DNA from: Alistipes sp.
GTDB lineage: Bacteria > Bacteroidota > Bacteroidia > Bacteroidales > Rikenellaceae
Reading direction: 5' to 3'
Length of the DNA stretch: 64,000 nucleotides
Assembly: GCA_017937125.1 (NCBI GenBank)
Contig: JAGBEH010000001.1
Location: forward strand, 248,001 to 312,000
Below are positions 37,058-45,846 of this stretch, one piece after another (position 1 is the first letter of the stretch; each line of letters starts with the position of its first letter). The notes under the pieces were generated by a model that saw only the letters and a program-made list of their open reading frames with translations, was not told where the DNA came from and searched no databases. The position numbers and the translations under genes are program-made.

Positions 37058-38197
37058 TCATTCAACAAGTTCAAATTCACATTTTCCCGATTCACATCCA
37101 TTGAATATAACAGCAATCTGATGAATGCCGGGATAAAAAGTTCTTGTCGTTATGGGGCGAAACGAATGTTTCCTATTGACTTCCGTAATGGAGTTTCCTT
37201 TGTATTCCTTCTCACTGATTTTATAGACTTTCCTCGTCATCTCTCCATTCATTTTCCGATAATAGATTCCGTATTCCAATCTTATTGTCCGTTTTTCCGT
37301 ATTATAATTGTTTAGATTAAAACAAAATTCAACAGAATCACCCATTTTTATTCTTTTTGTAAGAATCTTAAAGTCACCTATGCTGATATTGTCATTCAAA
37401 CTCAGTCCAAACAGGTTCAATATCTCGTGATTCCCCTGCTTAAGCAATGTTCGGCATCCATGCTTGATAACCCAATCAATATTCTCTGATTGCCCTTTCC
37501 ATTTTTTAGCCAAAGCAATTACGATTTGTGGATTATCCTTTGAAATATCGTTCAGGTTATTGGCAACACTCAACCTTACAAACCTGGATGGATCGTTTTT
37601 CAGATTTTCCATAATCGGAATGATGGGAGCTGGATTTTCTTTTAATTTAGGCAATGACATCGCCCACGGCAGACGAGGTCTGCACCCTTCCGATGCAAGC
37701 CTCCTTACCCCCCAGTGCGGATGTTTTGACCAAGCCAACATCTGTTTCATCATTTCATCTTGATATTTCACAATAAAGGCATGGGTCACAAATTCGCAAG
37801 TCGTGAATTGCGTAATTCGCTCAATGGCTTTCACTGATGTCTCATAGTCCTCTATTCCATATCGCTCCACATAATGGTCCAAAATAACCCCATATTCTAA
37901 TGTCAGCAAATTGAAATTTTTATCGTCTATCTTTGAAAAATCGAGCAGTCTAACTTTTACACAGTCTAATAATTTAAAGATTTTCGCAACAGCTTCTTTA
38001 TACTCGGTTGGCATAAACTTGTGCAGAACAGTAGTTATGTGTGCAATCCGCTGCTTATAACCTCTGTTCTCCCATTCTTCATCCATAACTAAAGTTACAA
38101 ACTTGTCTACACTCATGTTCTGGAGAACAAGAGACAAGTCGTTGACAAACCTTCCAAAGAATGGCTTATCAAACATATTTTTAAAAGATTCTGCCAT
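37058..38197 (-). CDS. alkC: AlkC-type DNA alkylation repair glycosylase with C-terminal Ig-like domain
   Basis: This 379-residue protein consists of HEAT-like repeats (LLTLEYGVILDHYVERYG, WSKHPHWGVRRLASEGCRPRLPWA, PSRFVRLSVANNLNDISKDNP, KKWKGQSENIDWVIKHGCRTLLKQG) as in the AlkC/AlkD family that excises 3-methyladenine-type lesions. A C-terminal beta-sandwich (about 285-379; VEFCFNLNNYNTEKRTIRLEYGI) matches the Ig-like domain known from a subset of AlkC. It is the first gene inside the island, facing the tRNA. Its AT-rich codons differ from the core genes. Confidence 0.75.
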   Translation of the reverse strand: MAESFKNMFDKPFFGRFVNDLSLVLQNMSVDKFVTLVMDEEWENRGYKQRIAHITTVLHKFMPTEYKEAVAKIFKLLDCVKVRLLDFSKIDDKNFNLLTLEYGVILDHYVERYGIEDYETSVKAIERITQFTTCEFVTHAFIVKYQDEMMKQMLAWSKHPHWGVRRLASEGCRPRLPWAMSLPKLKENPAPIIPIMENLKNDPSRFVRLSVANNLNDISKDNPQIVIALAKKWKGQSENIDWVIKHGCRTLLKQGNHEILNLFGLSLNDNISIGDFKILTKRIKMGDSVEFCFNLNNYNTEKRTIRLEYGIYYRKMNGEMTRKVYKISEKEYKGNSITEVNRKHSFRPITTRTFYPGIHQIAVIFNGCESGKCEFELVE

Positions 38198-38319
38198 TAC
38201 TTTTATCTTACTACTATACCATTTTCGATGTTGATTTCAATTTCATAGTCCTTTATATCCTTGATTCCGATGCCGCTATGAGTTCTTTATCTGCTTCGAT
38301 ATTCTTCATCTACAAAATA

Positions 38320-38510
38320 ATACAATGCTCCATAGCACGATGGAGCGATTTATAAATGCAGAAGCACAAACTACTGATGCAACACTCGAAGTCGAAAGTC
38401 GTAGGAAACCTTGTGTACAGATGTAGAGGTAGCAGCCCATGCTGTATGCGTGAGAACCACTATGCAATCCCAGTACACTGGTGAATTTCCTACGTTCTCG
38501 ACTTACAAGA
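38320..38510 (-). ncRNA. candidate structured RNA of unknown family
   Basis: A long imperfect hairpin spans 38389-38504. Outer arms AAGTCGA/TCGACTT and CGTAGGAAA/TTTCCTACG are separated by a 4/3 internal loop, and an inner GTGTAC/GTACAC helix lies deeper. On the minus strand it is followed by a short stem (38340-38346 with 38327-38333) and a T-rich stretch like a terminator. No coding frame explains it. It lies between alkC and a mobilization remnant; the rest of the 38198-38611 gap shows nothing else. Confidence 0.45.
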
Positions 38511-38611
38511 GAGCATAACGCTTCTTATTTTCTTATTTCTTGGAAAGAGTTACCCCTATCCGAATGCAAAATTAGTTATTTTATTGATGTTTTGGATTAT
38601 ATAGAGCGGAA

Positions 38612-38941
38612 TTATAGCTTGAATCCTCTATTTTTTCTTGGCTCTTCCGCTGACTGTCGTAAACTTTGCCGAAGTTTCTCCCATTGCTCTTTGAACCATT
38701 CGCCTATCGGTTGCCTGTTTATTGTAAGCACCAATTTATTATTATCAACCGAACTTTTCTCAATCTTGAAAATATCGTTCTTTATGTCAAACTTTCGTCT
38801 ATGCTCTTCGGAATAGATTTTCCCATTGCATCTGATTGCTTCCTTTTTTGTCAAAAGACTGTTTACCATATCTTTGGTAAATCCGATGGCATAGCAGAGT
38901 TTTTCCATCCTCAACATCTCTTTGAGTAATGGTGGCGAGTT
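38612..38941 (-). pseudogene. C-terminal remnant resembling a Bacteroidota mobilization protein
   Basis: An open stretch of about 105 codons, with a first ATG at 38917, encodes segments like EAIRCNGKIYSEEHRRKF and TINRQPIGEWFKEQWEKL. They resemble, from memory, C-terminal parts of Bacteroidota mobilization/relaxase proteins. The frame is closed at its 5' side at about 38941, exactly where the WYL fragment begins on the other strand. This suggests a recombination junction. Confidence 0.35.
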
Positions 38942-39722
38942 GATTCAGGGTTTGTCACAACGAACCATCGAGCGGGATATTAGGGAAATCCGTTCGGCGC
39001 TCGGTATCAGTATCGATTATTCCCGCTCCGAACGGGGCTATTTCATCCCTCAAGATGAAGTAGCTTCATCGGACCTGGAACGCATTCTCGAACCATTTGA
39101 GGTATTAACCGCGATGAGGCAAGATACGGGTGTGCAAGATTTCATCATTACAGAACGGCGCCGTGCTGCCGGTACGGAGCATCTGTATGGATTGGTATAT
39201 GCAATCCGTAGTGGGTTGTGTGTAGCTTTCGATTATTGGAAATTCTGGTCGGCAGATACGAGTCATCGCATAATCGAGCCGTATGCGTTGAAAGAAACGC
39301 GCGGACGGTGGTACGCGATCGGAATAGACCTTGCGGATCGGCAACTCAAAACATTCGGTTTGGATCGGATAGCGTGTTTGACTATTGAGCAGGAACGATT
39401 CCGGAAAGATCCGACAATCGACATCCAAGAGCGATTCCGACATTCGCTGACCGTTGATATGGCGGATAAGGTCGAACATATCGTTTTTTCCGTCGGGGCG
39501 TCCGATGCCGCCTATCTGAAAACGATGCCGATTCATCCGTCGCAGCGGATAGTTCGAGAAACATCGCAACGCACTGCTTTTTCGCTTGATGTATATTTGA
39601 CACCCGATGTCGTCATGGAGTTGCTTTCACGCGCTCCAACACTTCGAATCGAAGAACCGGACCATTTGCGAAACCAAATACTTAAAATTTATGAAAATGG
39701 AATCCGCCTCAACTGCAAATAA
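38922..39722 (+). pseudogene. 5'-truncated WYL-domain transcription regulator
   Basis: The frame encodes most of a WYL-type regulator: an end of a winged helix (SQRTIERDIREIRSALGISIDY), then the WYL domain (CVAFDYWKFW, RIIEPYALKETRGRWYAIGIDL, LKTFGLDRIACLTI) and a C-terminal WCX-like part. The first HTH helices are missing, and the only upstream start is a TTG at 38922; the first in-frame ATG lies well inside. The sequence is GC-richer than its neighbours. WYL proteins often control defence loci. It looks like a relic, but a shortened protein might be made. Confidence 0.6.
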
Positions 39723-39726
39723 TTCA

Positions 39727-40302
39727 ATGCAAAAAGCATTGGAAGAACTATGGGAAAAATACAAGAACGAGTTTATGGCTGAAATGTCTGATAAAGCCGA
39801 AGAACTTGGCAAAATCCTTGACAAAGGGATGGTTTGGTTCGAGAACGATTGTGAAAAGACTGAAATTCTCGTTACGGGAATCAATCCGTCGGCGCGGCAA
39901 AAAGATTCCGAATTTGAAAAAAAAGGTTTCAGATATCATGAAGTCCAACATGATTCGTATTATGCGGAAATCAAAAAGAAACTGTTGGGGGACGCTCTGA
40001 ATGACAAGACCGGATATCTCGATCTGTTTGCCGTTCGCGAGACGGTACAGAGCCGAATGTCCAGATTTATAAAGCATCCTGTCGGATTGTCATTCATTGC
40101 CGAGCATCTCGCAATTACGCAGAAAGAAATAGAGCGTCTTCATCCGCAGCTGATTATTGTAAAAAATAAAGGTTCGTGGATGTTCTGGGGGTTCGATGCC
40201 AGACCAACTGCCGATAAATGGACTAATGTTTGGATGGGATATACTTTTGACCAAATACCCGGATACGAGGATGTAGCCGGTAGACCGTGGAAAGCGCGAT
40301 GA
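39727..40302 (+). CDS. uracil-DNA-glycosylase-fold-like hypothetical protein
   Basis: This protein of about 191 residues starts with a helical region and then shows the segment TEILVTGINPSARQKDSEFEKK, whose GINPS resembles the water-activating loop of UDG-superfamily proteins. Later comes QLIIVKNKGSWMFWGFDARP. I do not see the full set of catalytic residues. In-frame ATGs at 39691 and 39697 overlap the WYL end and are alternative starts, and such overlap would suggest coupled expression. The function is unknown; UDG-like is a fold guess. Confidence 0.5.
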   Translation: MQKALEELWEKYKNEFMAEMSDKAEELGKILDKGMVWFENDCEKTEILVTGINPSARQKDSEFEKKGFRYHEVQHDSYYAEIKKKLLGDALNDKTGYLDLFAVRETVQSRMSRFIKHPVGLSFIAEHLAITQKEIERLHPQLIIVKNKGSWMFWGFDARPTADKWTNVWMGYTFDQIPGYEDVAGRPWKAR

Positions 40303-40880
40303 ATTACCGGATTGCTTGATACCTCAGATCGAGTCGGTAAGGATATCAAAGAAACCTGTCTGATTGGGACAGTCGTATTGTTTACTTGTCACCTTCAATA
40401 TTTGAAAAAAGAAAATCGACCTACTATAGAGATTGTAACGCAGCTATTTGGCAGCGTTTCGTCTAATTGAGAAATAAATTGCTATATTCGCAGTACGATT
40501 TCTTTTTCAAAATTAGAGTTACTGCAAATCTGCGCAAAATCTCGGTTAACATATCGTTAATACACTAAAAGACGATAATACCGCAACTCGCTGACCGACA
40601 AAAGAAGAGAGGATTGACTTCTCAATCCTCCTGTTTCGGAGCGGAAAACGAGACCCTGTCCATCTGCTCCCCACTCTGTATATCAAGCAATTACCTTTGC
40701 CCAGTACTATACTCCCAATTCGAGGGACACTTGGGTTGTTTCAAGGTGTCGTTTTCGAGTCCGACTTTTGCCATACAAACTTCAGAACTACAGTTGCTTA
40801 CGACAAATTTACGAATAATTTTTGAATTGACAAAATCGAAGAGAGATGGCCTCTATTTATAGCCACCTCTCTACGGTTTA
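40303..40880. other. gene-poor segment with degenerate remnants
   Basis: No convincing gene is seen. Short frames on both strands are interrupted. A terminator-like hairpin on the minus strand is present at 40609-40630, so a minus-strand transcript probably ends here. Confidence 0.4.
40601..40630 (-). terminator. minus-strand terminator
   Basis: GAGGATTGA (40609-40617) pairs with TCAATCCTC (40622-40630) around CTTC. On the minus strand the stem is followed by a T-rich run (TCTTCTTTT). It would end the transcript that includes the HTH gene. Confidence 0.65.
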
Positions 40881-41231
40881 CTAGACATTAGCACTCGCCT
40901 TCGCTTTGCTATTACGCTTATGGGCGATTAGGTTTTGTAGCATCTCCTCGCTACTCTTGATTGTGTGAGCACGCAAGCAACGCTTAATTTCGGCAATCTG
41001 GTAGTAATACTTATTGCCGATGGTGCTGTAAGTGATTTTGCCGGCACTGCGCAGGCGTTGCAGGGTTTTGTCGCAGATGCAGAGGTATTCGCATACCGCC
41101 TGTCCATCAACCCAATCATCGTCAAGCGAACTTTGCTGCTCTAATTTGGCTTTGCGGATGAACTCGTCCATTGCATCAATTTTGCTCATCAGCTGCTGAA
41201 AAGCGCTGTGTTCGATTGTTAATACTTCCAT
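40881..41231 (-). CDS. helix-turn-helix (excisionase/MerR-like) DNA-binding protein
   Basis: This 116-residue protein has an N-terminal helical region and a C-terminal DNA-binding domain (VDGQAVCEYLCICDKTLQRLRSAGKITYSTIGNKYYYQIAEI) of the helix_turn_helix_17 type. Such proteins accompany Bacteroidota conjugative and mobilizable elements and act as excisionase or copy-control regulators. Upstream lies a 1.5 kb non-coding region with iterons and palindromes, fitting a control function. Confidence is high in the fold and lower in the role. Confidence 0.7.
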   Translation of the reverse strand: MEVLTIEHSAFQQLMSKIDAMDEFIRKAKLEQQSSLDDDWVDGQAVCEYLCICDKTLQRLRSAGKITYSTIGNKYYYQIAEIKRCLRAHTIKSSEEMLQNLIAHKRNSKAKASANV

Positions 41232-41332
41232 AGTTCTTGGTTTTATTTGTTAAACATCAGTTTGTTGTTGCGATTGAGGTCGCTTCATAAAAAGGATAGT
41301 GACATCCAGCCGAAAAGGTTGGACAACGACAC

Positions 41333-41360
41333 AAAAAAAGCAGAGGTGTTGCCTCTGCTT
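41333..41360 (-). terminator. minus-strand terminator upstream of the HTH gene
   Basis: AAGCAGAGG (41338-41346) pairs with CCTCTGCTT (41352-41360) around TGTTG. On the minus strand a run of T bases follows. It implies a transcript arriving from the 41.4-42.7 kb non-coding region. Confidence 0.7.
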
Positions 41361-41662
41361 GGTTAACTCCTCTTACCCTTGAAGATTCTCAAGTATGTGT
41401 ATGTTCCATCAAGTCGGAATAGGAGAAATATGAAATTGCACATATAAATAGTCGGGGATAATGTGAAAAATGATATTATTTATTATGGGAATTGTGTGAA
41501 AATTGTTCAAAGCTTGCTGTTACAGCAATAGGGATCTCCTTATAGATATCCCTTGTAGAAAAGGCTTTATGGAGGACAGTGATCCAAAGCGATCCAACGA
41601 TGCGCCAATAGTGTTCCAGAAACTCTGTAGAGTGACTTTTAGAATACCTCAGAGCCAATTGC

Positions 41663-41724
41663 TTAAAAAGTAAGCTTAAAGGTAAACTTTAAAGTGAACA
41701 TTAAAGTGGACTTAAAAGGCGAGT
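41663..41724. repeat. five degenerate tandem 11-13-base repeats (iteron-like)
   Basis: Units beginning TTAAA start at 41663, 41676, 41689, 41701 and 41712. The consensus is about TTAAAGGTGAAC with variation. Such arrays are typical of Rep-binding iterons or of transfer/excision control sites. They are within 450 bases of the HTH gene and in a region with no gene. Confidence 0.6.
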
Positions 41725-42075
41725 TATAATAGGCCACTTTTTCAAGCGAATAAATATAGATTGCATACACCTTCCCCAACGGAAGTGGCAATATTAGGTG
41801 TATATTTTGTTTTAGCCACTCAAGTGTTTGCCATTTCAATTGACCTTAATTTATACCTGAACTTCTGTTCAGAGAAGTGCCAAACAGTTTTACAGGCGAA
41901 AGCGTTTCATATGTATTTGATGTATTAGATTGATATATCGAGCGTTACAATTGTTTGCACTGTACAATTTCCCAAGAGGGCAGTCCCACAAAGGGCGACC
42001 CTTATTTTTATAAAAGAAAAATCCGAATTGCTGTGATTTGTCTTGGGTTGCGAAATGTCATTTTTAAACAAAACA

Positions 42076-42140
42076 TCGTTTAATTTCCCTGCCAACATAT
42101 ATAGTGTATTGATTCCAGGGAAATTAAACGACCTTTTTCT
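42076..42140 (+). terminator. 16-bp hairpin with T-rich tail
   Basis: TCGTTTAATTTCCCTG (42076-42091) pairs perfectly with 42116-42131 around a 24-base loop, followed by CCTTTTTCTTTG. It can act as a plus-strand terminator, or as part of a mobile-element end. The loop is longer than usual for terminators. Confidence 0.55.
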
Positions 42141-42389
42141 TTGTTTTTCGGTATGAATATCCTAAAAAAGTTAGATCACTACTCAGTATTTAGGGTGTCC
42201 CGAATGTTGGGTTTTGATCAATGCTTGAAGAATGCTCTAAATATTTCCGATAACAGTTCTATTTACAACTATTATGGAACAAATAGGGTGATAATAGTTC
42301 AATTTGCAACTATTATGCAGTAATAATTTATAAGGTTGGTAACTCTGATTTTTTGGTTGAGGGTGAAATAGGGCGAAGAAATATTGCGT

Positions 42390-42481
42390 AACGATGATAA
42401 ACAGTAATAAATGGTTTTATCACCAAGAACAAAAAAAGCGCTCATTTTGAGCGCTTTGTGATAAAATGCTTTATCATCGTT
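42390..42481. repeat. nested 92-base inverted repeat
   Basis: Three nested stems are present: 42390-42401 with 42470-42481 (AACGATGATAAA), 42415-42423 with 42458-42466 (TTTTATCAC), and 42435-42444 with 42448-42457 (AAAGCGCTCA). A related run of GATAAA motifs follows to about 42620. It sits in the gene-free 41232-42733 segment and may be a replication, transfer or recombination site. Confidence 0.6.
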
Positions 42482-42733
42482 TGTTATTGGTATGCAAATT
42501 TATTTGCCGATGCAGAAAGCAAAAGTTATTGATAATAAGAGTCTTACATATTTGAGGCTCAAATAAGGCGGAATTATTTGATAAATAGTGATAAACGATG
42601 ATAGCTGATGATAATAAAGTTGTAACAGACGGTAATCTTTGCGATACTTATTAGGGTATGTAAGTAGCTGCCAACCAAAAGCCGAAAATACTCCTATTCT
42701 AATAATAGTCTAAACTATTAAATCACAACGCAA

Positions 42734-43093
42734 ATGAGAAGGAGTAAATTTAGAAGACCGTGCAAGGTGCTTATTTTCAATGGGGCAAGGGTGTTGGTGG
42801 CGATTGTTCGGTCGTTGCATTGTGCCGCTGAATTGACGCACGAAAACAAATCGGCAATACACAATTGTTGCACGGGAAAATCGGTCAGGTCAGGAGCCTA
42901 TTATTACCGCCAACTGCATCCCGATATTCTATTGGAAATGGACGATTTGGACAAGCTGACACTCAAAGAGTATGACGACTTGTGTGGCATCAATCGAAAG
43001 TACATCTCAACACGGAAGATGGCACATATTCGTCAGAGGGTAAGGGATAGGCAAAGAGTAAAGATTGCCATCTTCCACCAGGAAACGAACTAA
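42734..43093 (+). CDS. small modular-domain (NUMOD-like) protein
   Basis: This 119-residue protein has a short beta-helical domain (VLIFNGARVLVAIVRSLHCAAELTHENKSAIHNCCTGKSV) resembling nuclease-associated modular DNA-binding domains, followed by the tail LTLKEYDDLCGINRKYIST. Such proteins are common in Bacteroidota accessory DNA, and the function is unknown. It is a diverged paralogue of the next gene. Confidence 0.55.
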   Translation: MRRSKFRRPCKVLIFNGARVLVAIVRSLHCAAELTHENKSAIHNCCTGKSVRSGAYYYRQLHPDILLEMDDLDKLTLKEYDDLCGINRKYISTRKMAHIRQRVRDRQRVKIAIFHQETN

Positions 43094-43139
43094 AAACGGC
43101 AACTCTCAAAGCATTAGGCGATGGCAACGATGCGCAAAA

Positions 43140-43205
43140 TAAATGCCCACTCTATTGTCCTTCGCTCATCTCGCTATTTTCCCAAGTCTGCGAGGTGGGC
43201 ATTTA
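43140..43205. repeat. 11-bp inverted repeat around 44 bases
   Basis: TAAATGCCCAC (43140-43150) pairs with GTGGGCATTTA (43195-43205). It lies between the two NUMOD-like paralogues and may be an attenuator or a small miniature element. Confidence 0.5.
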
Positions 43206-43279
43206 ATTTTAGTGGTTGCCACTGGATTCACTTGGGGAAAATATCGCTAACTTTGTACGAGGAAATAAAACCGCCCAAT

Positions 43280-43528
43280 ATGTCAGAGAAACAACCTCAG
43301 ATACTAATATTTAACGCCTCGGGAGAGTTAGTGGCAATTGCAAGGTCTATCCGCTCTGCTGCGGAGCTTACAAAAGTTACTGAGAACGAAATCAAACTCT
43401 GCTGCGAGAACCAATCTAGCGACTCTGGGCATTATTGTTTTCGATACAATGTCAAGCCATTAATTGCAGATGATACACTCAATAAACTGAATATTGAAGA
43501 GTACGACAAGCTCTGTGATTATGAATAA
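43280..43528 (+). CDS. small modular-domain (NUMOD-like) protein, second copy
   Basis: This protein of about 82 residues is mostly one domain: ILIFNASGELVAIARSIRSAAELTKVTENEIKLCCENQSSDSGHYCFR (residues 8-55), with the tail LNIEEYDKLCDYE. It matches the domain of the preceding gene. The ATG at 43280 is preferred over in-frame ATGs at 43121 and 43130 because the domain starts right after it. A hairpin at 43546-43567 follows. Its role is unknown. Confidence 0.55.
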   Translation: MSEKQPQILIFNASGELVAIARSIRSAAELTKVTENEIKLCCENQSSDSGHYCFRYNVKPLIADDTLNKLNIEEYDKLCDYE

Positions 43529-43545
43529 CGAAAAACATCAAGCGA

Positions 43546-43567
43546 AGGTGTAAAATTTAATACACCT
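43546..43567 (+). terminator. short hairpin after the modular-domain gene
   Basis: AGGTGTA (43546-43552) pairs with TACACCT (43561-43567) around an AT-rich loop; a weak terminator candidate. Confidence 0.4.
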
Positions 43568-43669
43568 ATACCAAGCTGAGGTGTATTTCACATCCTCATT
43601 AATAATATCTGTCATTTCCTTCACTTTGATATAGTACGCAAAATGTATTTACACTTTTTGTAATAACAA

Positions 43670-43701
43670 TTTGTGTAATTACATATTTTGTATTATATTT
43701 G
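43670..43701 (+). promoter_or_regulatory. full Bacteroidota promoter for the ATPase gene
   Basis: TTTG at 43670-43673 and TATATTTG at 43694-43701, 20 bases apart, match the TTTG/TAnnTTTG consensus and lie 27 bases before the ATG at 43728. Confidence 0.7.
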
Positions 43702-43727
43702 CTGCAAAGAAACTAAAAACAGGCACT

Positions 43728-44861
43728 ATGGAAACTCCTTTTATCTTTGGAAAAATCGCAACAGAGAAGAATTTTACAGACCGAGAGATGGAAACTGCAA
43801 ACTTGGTCCAGAACTTCACATCGCTTATCAATACGATTATTATCTCCCCTCGTCGTTGGGGCAAGAGCTCTCTTGTGAACAAAGCCGCAAAGTTGGCAAT
43901 GGAGCAGGATAACAAGTTGCGTATATGTCATATAGACCTCTTTAATGTGCGCAATGAGGAGCACTTCTACTCTTTGCTTGCACAGAAGGTTATCGCTGCG
44001 ACATCAACCAAGTGGGAGGAGGCTGTAGAGAATGCAAAAAGCTTTTTCTCGCACCTTGTGCCAAAGATCTCTATTGGTACCGATCCCACAAATGAGGTGG
44101 CAATAGATTTCGATTGGGACGAAGTAAAGCGCAATCCAGACGAGGTGCTTGATCTTGCTGAGAAAATCGCACAGAAGAAAGGACTCAAAATTGTGATTTG
44201 CGTTGATGAGTTCCAGAATATAGCAGAGTTTGCCGATCCTGACTATTTCCAGAAGAAGTTGCGCTCGCATTGGCAGCAGCATCAGAGCGTTGCATATTGC
44301 CTTTATGGTAGCAAGCGCCATATGATGTTGGAGGTGTTCACTCACTCGTCTAAACCATTCTATAAGTTTGGCAACCTGATGTTCCTTGACAAGATTGAGA
44401 CGCCATATCTTGTGGAGTTCTTCAATAGCCGATTTGAGGATACGGGCAAGCGAATTGATGAGGATGCAGCCCACTTAATCGCAGAACTTGTAGACAACCA
44501 TCCTTATTACGCACAGCAGTTGGCACAGCAGTCATGGTTAAGAACAAAGGATGTGTGTACCATTGAAATTGTCCGCGAGGCACACGCCGCATTGGTAGAG
44601 CAGTTGAGTTTGTTGTTTGTAACAATTACCGAGACTTTGACAACGCAGCAACTTAACTACCTTAAAGCTCTTATTGCGGGCGAAAAGGCGATCAGTTCTA
44701 CTGATGTGATGCACCGCTATCAAATATCATCGCCGACATCTGTGGCTCGCTCAAAGGCGGCTCTAATCAAGAATGATATTTTGGATAACAAGGCTGGCGA
44801 GATCTCGTTCCAGGATCCTATCTACGCTTACTGGTTGAAGACGGAGTATTTTGCTAAGTAG
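43728..44861 (+). CDS. P-loop ATPase (ATPase_2 / archaeal-type AAA) protein
   Basis: This 377-residue protein has the Walker A loop SPRRWGKSSLV at about 42-52, Walker B IVICVDEFQN, a sensor-like YGSKRHMM and a C-terminal winged-helix segment (ITETLTTQQLNYLKALIAGEKAIS). This fits the ATPase_2 (PF01637) STAND-like group. Similar ATPases occur in defence islands and mobile DNA. The ATG at 43728 is chosen as it follows the promoter; the longer upstream frame includes non-coding-like sequence. It is 21 bases before a DUF2971 gene, suggesting an operon. Confidence 0.75.
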   Translation: METPFIFGKIATEKNFTDREMETANLVQNFTSLINTIIISPRRWGKSSLVNKAAKLAMEQDNKLRICHIDLFNVRNEEHFYSLLAQKVIAATSTKWEEAVENAKSFFSHLVPKISIGTDPTNEVAIDFDWDEVKRNPDEVLDLAEKIAQKKGLKIVICVDEFQNIAEFADPDYFQKKLRSHWQQHQSVAYCLYGSKRHMMLEVFTHSSKPFYKFGNLMFLDKIETPYLVEFFNSRFEDTGKRIDEDAAHLIAELVDNHPYYAQQLAQQSWLRTKDVCTIEIVREAHAALVEQLSLLFVTITETLTTQQLNYLKALIAGEKAISSTDVMHRYQISSPTSVARSKAALIKNDILDNKAGEISFQDPIYAYWLKTEYFAK

Positions 44862-44882
44862 TAATTTATAGATTATAAGGTT

Positions 44883-45761
44883 ATGTACTTATATGGCAAC
44901 ACAATGATCCCTATGGTTGGCGATGGTTTCCTATATCACTTTACTTCAGCGAACTCCTTAATGCTGATCTTGCAAGAGATGAGGCTGAAACTATCTAACT
45001 TTTCGAATCTTAATGATTTAAATGAAACAGACTTGTGTTGTGAATGGAGCGATGGCGGCTTTGATGCAATAAGGATTAAACAATACATAATAGAACACTG
45101 CAAACTCATCTCTTTTACGCAAAATTACTATGAAGGCGAGCCTCGTCTTTCGTCTGTACAATTAGGAGGCAACCATGCTAGAATGTGGGCGCAATATGCT
45201 GCAAATAATAGCGGAGCTTGCATTGTTATTAATGAGCAAAAATTCATCGAGGATAATAAATCGATACTCAAGAATAGTTTTTACAGATTTGAAAATGTGG
45301 AATATAGCAGGAATCTGTATGATGAAAAAATTTGTACAACATCTATTCCTTCTGAATTTGTCAAAGATAATTATAAGCACATCTTCTTTAAAAAACATAT
45401 AGACTGGGAGCGAGAACACGAGCGTCGTTTTTTCGGTATTGATATGCCCGAATATTTATCGATTCTTAATTCAGTAGAGTTTATATGCTTAGGACAATAT
45501 TTTATAACGAATAAGTCAAGTATGAGAACGTTGATAGAAACTCTCATCACTCCACTATCAAAGTGCTCGAAAATACTCACTCCTCATGATTTTGTTGTAC
45601 AAGCAAATAGGGATGGACGGTGTGTCCCCATTACTTTTGCACATGGCATTATTGATGGCGTGAAAATTCTGAGACAAGATTCAGATTCTTATATACGCAA
45701 TTTAAATGCAAGGGGCTATGATATAGATGTAGAAAAGAATCCAATGATGAGATATTTCTAA
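44883..45761 (+). CDS. DUF2971-family protein
   Basis: This 292-residue protein resembles the DUF2971 family: FLYHFTSANSLMLILQEMRLKLSNFSNLNDLNE at 16-48, FTQNYYEGE and NHARMWAQYAANNSGACIVI, and EREHERRFFG. DUF2971 proteins recur in phage-defence and abortive-infection regions, and their chemistry is not established to my knowledge. It lies 21 bases after the ATPase and 85 before the first reverse transcriptase, all on plus. Confidence 0.7.
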   Translation: MYLYGNTMIPMVGDGFLYHFTSANSLMLILQEMRLKLSNFSNLNDLNETDLCCEWSDGGFDAIRIKQYIIEHCKLISFTQNYYEGEPRLSSVQLGGNHARMWAQYAANNSGACIVINEQKFIEDNKSILKNSFYRFENVEYSRNLYDEKICTTSIPSEFVKDNYKHIFFKKHIDWEREHERRFFGIDMPEYLSILNSVEFICLGQYFITNKSSMRTLIETLITPLSKCSKILTPHDFVVQANRDGRCVPITFAHGIIDGVKILRQDSDSYIRNLNARGYDIDVEKNPMMRYF

Positions 45762-45846
45762 AACTGGATTTGACATAACTGATACATAAACTAGTTTTAT
45801 ACTCTAATACTACTGCCCTTATTAGTAAATTATTTGTAAAACTTAA

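Noticed and set aside
40614-40862. 82-codon plus frame near the HTH gene
   Set aside because: It lies over the minus-strand terminator and shows no domain; likely a chance frame.
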